Positions 46,001 to 53,754 of a stretch of DNA of 64,000 nucleotides are shown here, in pieces. The notes under the pieces are model-generated. The model made no database searches. It was not told the DNA's origin and was given only the letters and a program-made list of their open reading frames with translations. Within the stretch, counting starts at the first letter, position 1. Each line of letters begins with the position of its first letter. The position numbers and the translations under genes were made by a program. This stretch comes from CAYMZZ01 sp964395095 (lineage in GTDB: Bacteria; Bacteroidota; Bacteroidia; Chitinophagales; Chitinophagaceae): contig CAYMZZ010000004.1 of the NCBI GenBank assembly GCA_964395095.1, forward strand, positions 248,001 to 312,000, given 5' to 3'.

Positions 46001-46443
46001 TGGATGGTATCACGTACAGTGTTGTTGGAAACAGCAACCCTTCCAATCAGGCCGGAACGCATCAATACCGTTATACGGATCCACGTGTGACCGATCTGGG
46101 TGTTAGCCGGCTTTATTACCGCATCCGGGAGCTGGACCTTGACGGCAGGTACACTTACTCGAAAGAGGCAGTGGTGAATATTCCCTTCGGTGGCGAAAAA
46201 ATCAGCATCTACCCCAACCCGGTGCAAACCGACGCTATACTGCGCATTCAAAGCAATCTGCAGGGCCCCGTGCAACTGCGTATCTATGATGCGCGTGGAG
46301 TATTGGTACGTCAGCAAACCCTGAATTGGCAAACCGGTACCACGCAGCACACGCTCCGCCTGGGCGATTTGGCTGCTGGCGTTTATTTGCTTGAATTAAG
46401 AGCCGGCGAATGGCGCCACACGCTCCGCATCATCAGGCAGTAA
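43096..46443 (+). CDS. giant GloVer-repeat protein with T9SS type A sorting domain
   Basis: The 1115-residue protein starts at ATG 43096 with a signal peptide (CLLTVCLLLMLLSAQSQ). About 14 tandem repeats of some 50 residues follow (residues about 30-740), each ending in a YG[MLV]TxxGG ... G[VT]LFEWD block, which is the GloVer (TIGR03803) repeat. Then come an unrecognised domain (760-925), an FN3-like segment (PVEFLSFTADLRGKDAELNWQT) and a T9SS sorting domain (ISIYPNPVQTDAILRI ... LAAGVYLLEL). It is exported and cleaved or anchored by the type IX secretion system, which is known in Bacteroidota gliding and adhesion. Confidence 0.87.
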   Translation: MKIRLPGNPSYCLLTVCLLLMLLSAQSQGVYRFWGSTRQGGQHNTGVLFSLDSNAANYSVKFDFTLSNAGASPYYTQLTEWNGKFYGVTVAGGDNSNYGVIFEWDPVTNVYSHRYSFSGSDCWFMYGSLTVFNNKFYGMTSRGGDYGLGVLFEWDPVSHQFTRLYHFSDASGHSPEGSLTVKDGKLYGLTRAGGANFGGTLFSFDPLTLDFTLQYEFDYAEGKGPHGDLKLYNGKLYGMTAEGGPHGYGTLFEWDPDTGTFTNRFAFDGANGKYPYGSLTVFQDKLYGLTSEGGANNAGVLFEYNPAGFACMKKLDFGGSLGINPYGSLAAGDNTLAGCTWMGGTGNYGTLFEYNPATGQIVQTREFSQQLNGSNPLGSLAWNGASFFGLTSSGGAANAGVIFEWEPTANTYTKRIDFNIAENGALPTGSLLKWKGKLYGTASRGGMANRGVLFSYNEATGEYTRLVDFDGTNGAYPTGDLRIIGQKIYGWTREGGLNDKGAIFSWDLASQTLQVVYSFTNAEGSYPSAGALWHNDKFYGTTEYGGIGDYGVLYMFDPATSNYTVKHHFDGTGGANPTGYLAVRNQQLFGMTSYGGTNETGTIYQWDLVAENFTTRYHFEANGMGVHPRAGLTLSSDGSEFYGMTRETNGQISFPGQEGPGVLFAWNPQSGQYSKKIDFDGANGGLPVGNLRRSGGRYYGMTNQGGDGESYPGINYIVGGSGVIFEWDAANNIISKKVDLLGDNGAYPSGNDLALAEVPVAEGQANNCHNLPSVMIGAENNNKWVPIVDAAGNVLAEIMANGNNLGLVQASVYIHEGPQREDSKRRIYLNRSISISPANQPGTPVSIRLYIRSQEFEALKQASNSQGQPSGISQIGDLSIYKMPNDCGESFTELQNRLTSTAASWSADYVLSTQVSSFSTFYFAPGAAEAPLPVEFLSFTADLRGKDAELNWQTAHERDIVRFDIERSLDGITYSVVGNSNPSNQAGTHQYRYTDPRVTDLGVSRLYYRIRELDLDGRYTYSKEAVVNIPFGGEKISIYPNPVQTDAILRIQSNLQGPVQLRIYDARGVLVRQQTLNWQTGTTQHTLRLGDLAAGVYLLELRAGEWRHTLRIIRQ

Positions 46444-46519
46444 TCAGTTTCCAGCCTGACCCTGCTCATATTTCGAAGGCATAAATGGATGTAGCTTGCC
46501 CCAGCTTAAAACCCCGTTT

Positions 46520-46726
46520 ATGAAAAAGAATATGGGCGGCGCCGACCGTATCGTGCGCATCCTGGTAGCGGCTGTATTTGCCGCGCTTTATTTTGGCGGA
46601 TATGTAACCGGAACCATCGGTATTGTTTTGCTGGCCCTTGCTGTCGTTTTTGTGCTCACCAGCCTTGTGGGGTTCTGCCCTTTATACACTCTGCTCGGAA
46701 TTAAGACCTGTAAAACACAGGTGTAA
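46520..46726 (+). CDS. DUF2892 (YgaP-like) small membrane protein
   Basis: From ATG 46520 the 68-residue protein shows the pattern KKNMGGADRIVRI, two hydrophobic helices and CPLYTLLGIKTC, the signature of DUF2892 inner-membrane proteins. It is sometimes fused to rhodanese domains. Function unknown. An upstream start at 46496 adds residues not typical of the family. Confidence 0.85.
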   Translation: MKKNMGGADRIVRILVAAVFAALYFGGYVTGTIGIVLLALAVVFVLTSLVGFCPLYTLLGIKTCKTQV

Positions 46727-46752
46727 TAAACCTGGCTTTACTGGATCTGATC

Positions 46753-47292
46753 TCAACTGCCCGATTTTTCGCCGGCAAACCAATCCTCTTTGTCGCGAAA
46801 CAAAACATTGAAGGTGGTGAAGGAGCCATAGATGCGCGTAATGTATTGCTGAAGGTTTACTTTTTCTTCATCACTCAGTAGCTTGTGCGCATTGATCTGT
46901 TGTTCCAGCACACGGAGGCGATCGCGTGCCATCACTATTTTATGAAAGAATACATCGATGGGAACCTCCTTGGGCTTTAGTGATGCGTCGGCGGGTTGCA
47001 ACACCATCGTGCCACCCTTCCATTTTTCGCCCAGCGGCACCAGCTCGGTAATACCACCCCAAAGCCGCAGGATCTTCAGCAGCGATTTTTCCACCTCGCT
47101 ATGTGTTTCAATTTCCACCGTCACATTCTCGGGAATGATCTCATCCAGTTGCGGATCATCCTTATCAATTTCTTTCACACCATGATTGATGAAAGAAATA
47201 AGGTAAGTAGCAAAGCGAAGACCCACAATTACCCCGGGACCGTAGAGGGTATGTTGTAAGCGGGTGCCGATGCCGAGATGAGTGGAGTTCAT
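46753..47292 (-). CDS. uncharacterised cytosolic protein with CarD-like N-terminus
   Basis: This 179-residue protein has an N-terminal strand pair (LGIGTRLQHTLYGPGVIVGLRFATYLISF) like the CarD/TRCF interaction fold, then helical segments with an acidic middle (VTVEIETHSEVEKSLLKIL). No catalytic motif is visible. Related proteins appear to be conserved in Chitinophagaceae. AAGTTCTAAGTTATAAGT words begin 10 bp upstream. Confidence 0.6.
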   Translation of the reverse strand: MNSTHLGIGTRLQHTLYGPGVIVGLRFATYLISFINHGVKEIDKDDPQLDEIIPENVTVEIETHSEVEKSLLKILRLWGGITELVPLGEKWKGGTMVLQPADASLKPKEVPIDVFFHKIVMARDRLRVLEQQINAHKLLSDEEKVNLQQYITRIYGSFTTFNVLFRDKEDWFAGEKSGS

Positions 47293-47460
47293 GCGGAAGT
47301 TTTAGGTTTTAAGTTCTAAGTTATAAGTTATGGGTTCTGGTTGAAGGCAATGGTTGGTTGACACAAATGTATTTTATTCTGAAAAATAAAATGGTCATCC
47401 AAAATAATCATCTTATCCTCAAGTCAACTTCCAAAAAACTTAAAACTTAGAACTTACAAC
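47293..47460. repeat. inverted pair of TTTTAAGTTCT words between two minus-strand genes
   Basis: The left part (47300-47335) reads TTTTAGGTTTTAAGTTCTAAG and the right part (47441-47462) reads AACTTAAAACTTAGAACTTAC, so the two are inverted and could pair over about 100 nt. The right part runs straight to the stop codon of the next gene. No gene lies between them. Confidence 0.7.
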
Positions 47461-48234
47461 TTAATACTCTTCTTCCAGCTTCAACGCATCCGGCGGCAAT
47501 CCATTCTTAAACCTTTCAAAAGCCGCTTTAATGTAATACTGGAAATCATATTCCGACAAAACAAGGGCCAGTTCATAACTGGGGCGATACACAAACATGA
47601 AGGAATCTATTTCAGGTTCCGTGAGGCCGGTGAGGCGGCGTACCACGGCTTTGTTGAAGCGGCGGTCCACAAATTTCTCCTGCTCCTGGTTGACCAGCCT
47701 TTTTTGGAACGCGAGCATATTGCGGTTGCGTCGGAAGCGGAATACATTGATAATTTCGTTCAGGTCAAATCCCACGGCGGCGCCGTATTCTGTTTGTGGT
47801 CGCACCACACTGAGACCAGGTTTTTTGTAATTAAAAACCTTCGCATAGTCCTCACGATTCTGAATACTGTCCTGTTTGTAATCGCGCGGACGGATCTTCA
47901 CTTCTTTCAGCGTCGTAATATTGATATGGAGGGCCACATCAAAACTCAGCGGGTTATTCATATTGGCCACCGGAAACTTCACCGTGGGTTTATTGAGATA
48001 ACTAAACCAGATGGAGTCGCCGGGCATCAGGTCCAGTTCATACTGGCCATTGCGATTGGTATAAGTGCCCTTTCCGGAACTACTCATCACCGATACCAGT
48101 TCAATTACATAGTTGCGGCTGCTGTCGTAAACCGTACCCCGCACTTTCACCCGCTCCTGGGCCCATAAGGTCCACGCACCGGCAAGCAGGAATGTCAGCG
48201 ATAAAAGAAAGCGGTAAAGTAGATTTCGGAGCAA
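47461..48234 (-). CDS. exported protein with carboxypeptidase-regulatory-like domain
   Basis: The 257-residue protein has a signal peptide (FLLSLTFLLAGAWTLWAQ), a CarboxypepD_reg-like domain (KVRGTVYDSSRNYVIELVSVM ... NRNGQYELDLMPGD) up to about residue 115 and a C-terminal part (KKPGLSVVRPQTEYGAAVGFDLNEIINVFRF) of unknown fold. It belongs to a large Bacteroidota family of surface or periplasmic proteins. No partner is clear. Confidence 0.78.
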   Translation of the reverse strand: MLRNLLYRFLLSLTFLLAGAWTLWAQERVKVRGTVYDSSRNYVIELVSVMSSSGKGTYTNRNGQYELDLMPGDSIWFSYLNKPTVKFPVANMNNPLSFDVALHINITTLKEVKIRPRDYKQDSIQNREDYAKVFNYKKPGLSVVRPQTEYGAAVGFDLNEIINVFRFRRNRNMLAFQKRLVNQEQEKFVDRRFNKAVVRRLTGLTEPEIDSFMFVYRPSYELALVLSEYDFQYYIKAAFERFKNGLPPDALKLEEEY

Positions 48235-48429
48235 AGGCGGTGGTTTAAGGGGGCAAATAACAAAAGAAAATGCTAAAGATTTTGTAAGAGTTTAAAGTTG
48301 TAAGTTTTAAGTTATAAGTTTTGAGTTGCCAGAGGGGTGTTATAAGTATTTAGACCGCTATATTCTTAAAGTATCTAATACCATTTACCCCTATAACCCC
48401 ATAACCACTTAAAACTTATAACTTATAAC
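48235..48429. repeat. inverted AT-rich word arrays upstream of the next gene
   Basis: Positions 48290-48325 read GTTGTAAGTTTTAAGTTATAAG and positions 48403-48436 read ACTTAAAACTTATAACTTAT; the two are inverted and the second abuts the stop codon of the beta-lactamase-like gene. No gene lies in the gap. Confidence 0.7.
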
Positions 48430-49710
48430 TCAAAACTTCTCTAACGCTGCATACACCAACACTTTAAACTTATCATGTATCTCCCCATGCGAATGCGGAA
48501 ACTGGTTGATGAATAGCTGCGCTACTATTTTTTTCTCCGGATCAATCCAGTAAGAGGAGCTGAAAAAGCCGCCCCATTGATAAGTGCCGGGGCTTACCGG
48601 GGTTTTACCATCGCTCTTGTCGGTGAAGACGCCAAAGCCCAGTCCCATCGTGGTTTCTGTCCAGCCTTCGGGATTATACTGTGGGCTGCGCATCATTTTC
48701 ACCGACATGGGGCTCAGGATGCGCTGACCATTATATTCGCCATGGTTGAGCAGCATTTGCATAAAAATGCCATAATCGAGGGCTGTGCTCACCAAACCGG
48801 CACCGCCCGAATAAAGTCGTCCGTTCATATTGGGATAATCCACCTGCGCTTTTCCATTCAGCTCAAATTCACCTTTCAGGGTAATGCTTTCTTTTTTGTC
48901 GTTTTCGGTGGCCACACTCACCAGCCGGCCCTGTTTTTCTTTGGGGAGATAGAAATAAGTGTCCTTCATTCCAAGGGGTTCAAAAATGCGGTTGCGGAGG
49001 AAAGCATCAAGGCTTTGGCCGCTCACCACTTCAACCAGATAACCCAGCAGGTCGGTATTCAGTCCATAGGTCCATTTTTCACCGGGCTGATGTACCAGGG
49101 GTAGTTTGGCCAGTATTTTCATTTGATCAGCCAGCAGCAGTTGGGGTACGCCAATGCCCGCGAAAACACCATGTTTGTAAAAGATGGCGTTGGCTTCGGG
49201 GCTGCCGATTTGCGCATAGCTGATGCCCGAACTATGCGTGAGCAGGTCGCGGATAGTGATGGCCCTTTTGGCGGGCACCGTGGTATAACTGGTGTCGGCG
49301 GCATTGAATTTATCCAGCACCTGCATTTTCGAAAATTCGGGAATGTATTTTCCCACCGCATCATCCAGCAGCAGTTTCCCTTCTTCATACAGCATCATTA
49401 CCGCTACGCTGGTAATGGCTTTGGTTTGCGAGGCAATGCGAAAGATGGCGTCTTTGCTCAATGGTTTGCGGGCATCAATATCGGCATAGCCAAAAGCTTT
49501 ATGATACACCACCTTTCCATCCCTGGCGACCAGTATGCTGGCGCCAGGTATCCATTTCTTATCCACATATTCCTGCATCAGTTTGTCGATTCTCTGCAAT
49601 CGATCGGCCGACATGCCCACTGAAGCGGGATTATTGAATTCAAAAGCCGTTTGCGCACCCGGAGTGAGGGTGCCAAGCAGGGCCAGTATGACCAGCAAGA
49701 TTTGGCGCAT
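48430..49710 (-). CDS. serine beta-lactamase / class C-like hydrolase
   Basis: This 426-residue protein has a signal peptide (LLVILALLGTLTPGAQ) and the SxxK motif SQTK (Ser94, Lys97) in IFRIASQTKAITSVAVMMLYEEGK. A Tyr-containing WTYGLNTDLLGYLVE segment provides the second motif and PGTYQWGGFFSSSYWID the third. It belongs to the beta-lactamase-like esterase/peptidase family. It is exported and has no lipobox, so it may be periplasmic. Confidence 0.87.
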   Translation of the reverse strand: MRQILLVILALLGTLTPGAQTAFEFNNPASVGMSADRLQRIDKLMQEYVDKKWIPGASILVARDGKVVYHKAFGYADIDARKPLSKDAIFRIASQTKAITSVAVMMLYEEGKLLLDDAVGKYIPEFSKMQVLDKFNAADTSYTTVPAKRAITIRDLLTHSSGISYAQIGSPEANAIFYKHGVFAGIGVPQLLLADQMKILAKLPLVHQPGEKWTYGLNTDLLGYLVEVVSGQSLDAFLRNRIFEPLGMKDTYFYLPKEKQGRLVSVATENDKKESITLKGEFELNGKAQVDYPNMNGRLYSGGAGLVSTALDYGIFMQMLLNHGEYNGQRILSPMSVKMMRSPQYNPEGWTETTMGLGFGVFTDKSDGKTPVSPGTYQWGGFFSSSYWIDPEKKIVAQLFINQFPHSHGEIHDKFKVLVYAALEKF

Positions 49711-50278
49711 AATGGGGTTGGTTTAGTGAAGCAGAAAGATACGATTTTGGGGTTTAAAGTTTAGGGTTTAAGGTTTATAGGGAGGCTTGGGTGCATGCAG
49801 CTTTTTACCGCAATCCCGCAAGGGCGGGACTACGAATCCGCAACGACCGCGACGATACGATGATTGACAAAGAGTGATCATTGCATAATTATCGCCGGTT
49901 AGCTGTGACTCTATGCTCGATCAGCACTATAAACCTATCGTCGCCCCGCCTTGGCGGGGAATCCGTCGCGCTCGTTACGGTAAAAAACTTCCTGAAATGG
50001 AAACAACTTGCCGGTACGAAATGCTTTTCCCGCAGATTTTTCTTACCCAACGCACTCCTCACGAGTCTCTCGGTTATAAAGGAAATGTTATTCGATTCGA
50101 TTGGCGGCATTCACACAACCTCCCTTCAGGAGGTTAATATCCATTCTGCAGTTACTACCCATACGCCCTCCCTTCGGGAGGAGAGAATAGATCGATTATC
50201 GGCGGGTCATCCAAGTGTACAAGAGAAATTTCCCGAAGATTCGATTAGCATCAATCTTTTCGATTAAACCTTAAACCT
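49711..50278. repeat. gene-free stretch with a full composite element
   Basis: No gene. From left: TTTAGGGTTTAAGG words (49750-49775), composite left arm (49802-49857) with a CCCGCAAGGGCGGG hairpin, loop 78 nt, inverted arm (49936-49987) with CCCCGCCTTGGCGGGG, a CTTCCTGAAATGGAAACAAC module (about 49990), a CCCGCAGATTTTTC module (about 50029), two CCTCCCTTC-type hairpins (50112-50137 and 50164-50182), and TTAAACCTTAAACC words that reach the purN stop. The order matches 624-930. Confidence 0.78.
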
Positions 50279-50845
50279 TCAACGGCTCAAAAGTTCTTCA
50301 ATTACTCTGGGATAATGCAAATGTTCCAACGCATGTATGCGTTCTGCCAGCGAATCGGCATTGTCGTTGGGCAATACCGGGCAGCGGGCCTGGAAGAGGG
50401 TATCGCCATGATCGTAGTGCTCATCCACATAATGGATGGTAATGCCGCTTTGCACTTCGCCGGCGGCGATCACGGCTTCGTGTACATGCCGGCCATACAT
50501 GCCCTTGCCGCCATAGGCCGGTAGCAAAGCCGGATGAATATTGATGATTTGTCCGCGGAAAGCATGGATCAATGCCGGGGGTATCTTCCAGAGAAAACCA
50601 GCCAGGATTATTAGGGCAGGCTCTTGCGCCATCAGTTCCGCCACATAAGCATCGCCCCGGAAAAAGCGTTCTTTTTCGATCATCAACACCGGGATTCCTT
50701 CCTTATCAGCAATGCCAATTACTCCGGCACCCGGTTTATTACACACTATCAGGGAAACTTTGGCATCCTTACGATGCCGGAAATGATCAATAATCCGCGC
50801 GGCATTGGATCCCGCACCAGAAGCGAAGATGATGAGTTGTTTCAA
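50279..50845 (-). CDS. purN: phosphoribosylglycinamide formyltransferase
   Basis: The 188-residue PurN has GSNAARIIDHF near the N-terminus, the catalytic block IINIHPALLPAYGGKG and the HYVDEHYDHG block with the catalytic Asp. It adds a formyl group to GAR in purine synthesis, in the cytosol. The only available start is TTG at 50845; an in-frame TGA sits seven codons upstream. That TTG overlaps the TGA of a 19-codon frame linked to the MNT gene, so translation may be coupled. Confidence 0.93.
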   Translation of the reverse strand: MKQLIIFASGAGSNAARIIDHFRHRKDAKVSLIVCNKPGAGVIGIADKEGIPVLMIEKERFFRGDAYVAELMAQEPALIILAGFLWKIPPALIHAFRGQIINIHPALLPAYGGKGMYGRHVHEAVIAAGEVQSGITIHYVDEHYDHGDTLFQARCPVLPNDNADSLAERIHALEHLHYPRVIEELLSR

Positions 50846-50898
50846 TGGAGATTCGATAAGGTTTCAATTAGGGATGGCAGGAATTTTTCTTTAGACAT
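50842..50898 (-). CDS. mini-ORF between the nucleotidyltransferase gene and purN
   Basis: An 18-residue frame MSKEKFLPSLIETLSNLH begins at ATG 50898 overlapping the nucleotidyltransferase stop and ends with TGA at 50842-50844 overlapping the purN TTG start. It may be a leader peptide that couples the two genes, or a remnant of a lost HEPN partner. No family is recognised. Confidence 0.3.
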   Translation of the reverse strand: MSKEKFLPSLIETLSNLH

Positions 50899-51181
50899 AA
50901 ATAATTTCCGATTCAATTTCCCTCAAATATTTTGGTTTAATTGCTTTTCGGGATACCAAATCGACCTGTCGATTTATTTTGTTTTCCAAATAATCAGCAA
51001 GATCTATGAACTCAATACCTATGGGCTGCCTGAAATCTACAATGATGTCAATATCACTATCCTCCCGAAAGTCATCACGAACAACTGAGCCAAATAAGCC
51101 AATGCTGCTGATATGAAATCGGTCAATCAATTCAGGCTTAAGCTGTAAAAGGATCTTTTTGATGGTTGATAACTCATTCAT
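50891..51181 (-). CDS. MNT-type minimal nucleotidyltransferase
   Basis: From ATG 51181 this 96-residue protein has the nucleotidyltransferase core GLFGSVVRDDFREDSDIDIIVDF with the Asp-x-Asp metal pair. MNT proteins normally pair with a HEPN toxin and act as AMP-adding antitoxins (as in MntA-HepT systems); here the expected HEPN gene is missing and purN follows. A longer frame to 51475 includes the next gene's region and lacks a sensible start. Whether it still acts in a toxin pair is not clear. Confidence 0.8.
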   Translation of the reverse strand: MNELSTIKKILLQLKPELIDRFHISSIGLFGSVVRDDFREDSDIDIIVDFRQPIGIEFIDLADYLENKINRQVDLVSRKAIKPKYLREIESEIIYV

Positions 51182-51216
51182 AGCGCAAAGATACCATATT
51201 CTTATCCTGACTGCTT

Positions 51217-51498
51217 TTACCGGATGATCTTCATCCTTCGTCCCATTTTTCGCAGGTAACTGATGAAAAATCGGTATTGTCCAAAGAAAACTGAAACCAG
51301 TAATACGGCAAATGGCCAGATCAAGGTTACCAGTACTATATATATGACCACCCATAATAGGCCCTTCTCCAGCGGCAGCAGGTTCATGATCTGCTTGCCC
51401 AGCAGCCCGGTAAGACTGCCCCCAATGGCAAAAGTGCAGAGAATGAGCAGGAGCTGCATTCCGTTGACTTTCCATTTTTTCTGCAGGCGGCGGAGCAT
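51217..51498 (-). CDS. DUF6787-like small membrane protein
   Basis: From ATG 51498 the 93-residue protein has two hydrophobic helices (LLLILCTFAIGGSLTGLLG and GLLWVVIYIVLVTLIWPFAVLLVSV), and the pattern LQKKWKVNGMQL ... GQYRFFISYLRKMGRRM. I associate this with DUF6787 proteins of Bacteroidota, of unknown role. The AT-rich words at 51499-51530 begin at its start. Confidence 0.65.
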   Translation of the reverse strand: MLRRLQKKWKVNGMQLLLILCTFAIGGSLTGLLGKQIMNLLPLEKGLLWVVIYIVLVTLIWPFAVLLVSVFFGQYRFFISYLRKMGRRMKIIR

Positions 51499-51598
51499 GA
51501 GTTTTAAGTTATAAGTTGTAAGTTTTAAGTTTTTGTTATTGGTTGTTGTATATATGATATTAACAACCAAACGATTCGAGAATTGGGTAATTCGGTAA

Positions 51599-51808
51599 TT
51601 CAACGATTCAACGATTCAACGATTCAACGATTCAACGATTCAACGATTCAACNNNNNNNNNNNNNNNNNNNNNNNNNNNNNNNNNNNNNNNNNNNNNNNN
51701 NNNNNNNNNNNNNNNNNNNNNNNNNNNNNNNNNNNNNNNNNNNNNNNNNNNNATTCAACGATTCAACGATTCAACGATTCAACGATTCAACGATTCAACG
51801 ATTCAACA
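51599..51808. repeat. 8-bp tandem repeat (ATTCAACG)n interrupted by N gap
   Basis: The unit ATTCAACG is repeated perfectly about six or seven times left of the gap and seven times right of it, ending ATTCAACAATTC. The 100 N at 51653-51752 lie inside the array, so its true length is unknown. It is non-coding between two leaders. Confidence 0.9.
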
Positions 51809-52317
51809 ATTCTCAACGCGCGCAAAGATAATGACTTGCGGAGTTGAAATGTTGACTCGATTATCGAACGGTAGGAATATGGAAGGTTTAGGCATTACCC
51901 CCAGGTTTTAAAGTCAAAATCTGTCCCAGACGGCATGAATATTATGCTCTCGACCTATCGTCGCGTTCTTTGCGGATTCTTTGCGCCTGCCGCAGGCAGA
52001 TTCTTTGCGGTAGAAGTTTCACTTCTTTGACGATGCTTCCAATTCCTGAAGTTTTCACCGCAACGAGCGCAACGCGAAGTTTACAGAACGAAATCTTATC
52101 AAATCTCCAAATTCAAGAAATAGTACCCACAAAAAAACCCCTCCCAACCCCATTAAACTTTAAACCCTAAACCTTAAACCATCCGCAGCATTCACATTTG
52201 TTGAACCTCCACACCCTGTTGACTGATTCATGACAAACAAAATTCGCGAAGCCATAAAAACCCTTACAAATCCGCTGAAATGCAGGCTGGTAGCGGGTTA
52301 AAAAATTTTTCAGAACC

Positions 52318-52350
52318 TTGGCATTTTGTTAACTCCGTGGCTTATTTTTG
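52318..52350 (+). promoter_or_regulatory. possible act operon promoter
   Basis: TTG at 52318-52320 and TATTTTTG at 52343-52350 fit the Bacteroidota -33/-7 layout with a 22-bp spacer. The expected transcript starts about 42 nt before the actA ATG at 52399. Confidence 0.45.
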
Positions 52351-52398
52351 CAGCCGGTTAGAGCTATTTATCCACATTCTTTCAGAATAATCGCTGCT

Positions 52399-53664
52399 AT
52401 GATTCCTTGTAAACCAAAGGCCACCAAACTGATACTTCTTCCGCTGATTTTTGTTGTAATTGCTGCGTTTCAGGTTTCGGCCCAGGATGGGAAAGCCCTT
52501 TTCCAGGCAAATTGCGCAAGCTGTCATAATGTGTTCAAGAATGGAACCGGTCCCGCCCTCGGTGGCGTGATTGATAAGGAATACTATGGCGGCGATATGA
52601 CCAAGCTCTATGCCTGGATCGCCAATCCGGGTAAGCTCATCGCCGAAGAACCCTACTTCGCTGATCTGAAAACACAGTATGGTTCCGTGATGACCGCCTT
52701 CCCCGCCCTGAAGAAAGAAGAGATTGACGCGATTTTCGCTTATGTAGAAAAGGAGTATACTGCTCCACCTGTAAAGGTAAATGAACCAATTGGTGGTGAA
52801 GAACCTGCCAGCAACCGCAACGCCGTCATCTTTGGTATTATCTCCCTGATCCTGGCCATCATCGCCCTGATCCTGTTGCAGGTAAACAGCAACCTGAAAA
52901 AAATGTCGGACGATGCAGAAGGCATCAGCCGCCCCGAGCCTGTTCCTTTCTATCGCAATAAAGTATATATCGCCATGCTGGCCGTATTCTTCTTTATTGT
53001 GGGTGGTTATTTTGTGGCCAAAGGCGCCATCGGTTTGCAACGTCAACAAAACTACGAACCCGAGCAACCCATTTTCTACTCACATAAAGTGCATGCCGGC
53101 ATCAACCAGATCAACTGTCTTTATTGCCATGGCAATGCCTGGGAAAGCAAGCACGCCGCCATTCCTTCGGTGAACGTGTGTATGAATTGCCACAAAAACA
53201 TTAGCGAATACAATGGTCCCCAGCTTTACGACCGCAACGGCAAGGAAGTAAACGGTACGGGCGAAATCGCTAAACTGTATAAATATGCCGGCTTTGATCC
53301 CAACAAACCCAACGACTGGGATCCTTCCAAAGCACAGGCTATTCCCTGGGTAAAAATTCATAACCTGCCCGACCACGTGTACTTCAGCCACGCGCAGCAC
53401 GTAAGGGCCGGTGATGTACAATGCCAGACCTGCCACGGCGAAATCACCGCCATGGACGAAGTGTACCAGTTCTCCGAACTGAGCATGGGCTGGTGTATCA
53501 ATTGCCATCGCGAAACCGCGGTCAACTTCAATTACGACAGCACCAAGGGTAATCAGTTTTATAGCATTTACGAGAAATTCCACAACGATATCAGGAATGG
53601 CAAGATGGATAGCGTGCGCGTTGAGCATATCGGTGGCCTGGAATGTCAGAAATGCCACTATTAA
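52399..53664 (+). CDS. actA: alternative complex III subunit A (multiheme cytochrome c)
   Basis: From ATG 52399 the 421-residue protein has an N-terminal signal anchor, one monoheme domain (CASCH, residues 39-43), a membrane span (about 140-163), a second span (about 197-220), and a C-terminal multiheme domain with CLYCH, CMNCH, CQTCH, CINCH and CQKCH (about 240, 261, 342, 366 and 416). Six CxxCH motifs are present. In alternative complex III ActA transfers electrons from the quinol-oxidising core to the oxidase. It is the first gene of the operon. Confidence 0.92.
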   Translation: MIPCKPKATKLILLPLIFVVIAAFQVSAQDGKALFQANCASCHNVFKNGTGPALGGVIDKEYYGGDMTKLYAWIANPGKLIAEEPYFADLKTQYGSVMTAFPALKKEEIDAIFAYVEKEYTAPPVKVNEPIGGEEPASNRNAVIFGIISLILAIIALILLQVNSNLKKMSDDAEGISRPEPVPFYRNKVYIAMLAVFFFIVGGYFVAKGAIGLQRQQNYEPEQPIFYSHKVHAGINQINCLYCHGNAWESKHAAIPSVNVCMNCHKNISEYNGPQLYDRNGKEVNGTGEIAKLYKYAGFDPNKPNDWDPSKAQAIPWVKIHNLPDHVYFSHAQHVRAGDVQCQTCHGEITAMDEVYQFSELSMGWCINCHRETAVNFNYDSTKGNQFYSIYEKFHNDIRNGKMDSVRVEHIGGLECQKCHY

Positions 53665-53754
53665 TCCCCGGCTCCACTTGCGGAGAGGGAATAAGCATAG
53701 TATCACATTAGTAAACCAAAATAAACTCCATTCGGGGTTTGGGGTATAATTAAT

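Larger units (their letters stand above)
51499..52398. repeat. gene-free stretch around the scaffold gap
   Basis: No gene in about 900 bases. From left: TTTTAAGTTATAAGTTG words, the 8-bp tandem repeat with the N gap (51599-51808), then the inverted composite arm alone (51953-52015) with a CCTGCCGCAGGCAG hairpin, an inverted CTTCCAATTCCTGAAG module (about 52036-52051), ACCGCAACGAGCGC (about 52056) and TTTAAACCCTAAACCTTAAA words (52150-52180). Positions 52318-52350 hold a possible act promoter. Confidence 0.7.

Noticed and set aside
49881..50267. 128-codon frame in the repeat region
   Set aside because: It consists of composite-element modules (CCCGCCTTGGCGGG and CCTCCCTTC words) translated by chance; other copies of the modules are not open.
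51599..51808. possible CRISPR array
   Set aside because: Units are only 8 bp and have no spacers; it is a simple microsatellite.
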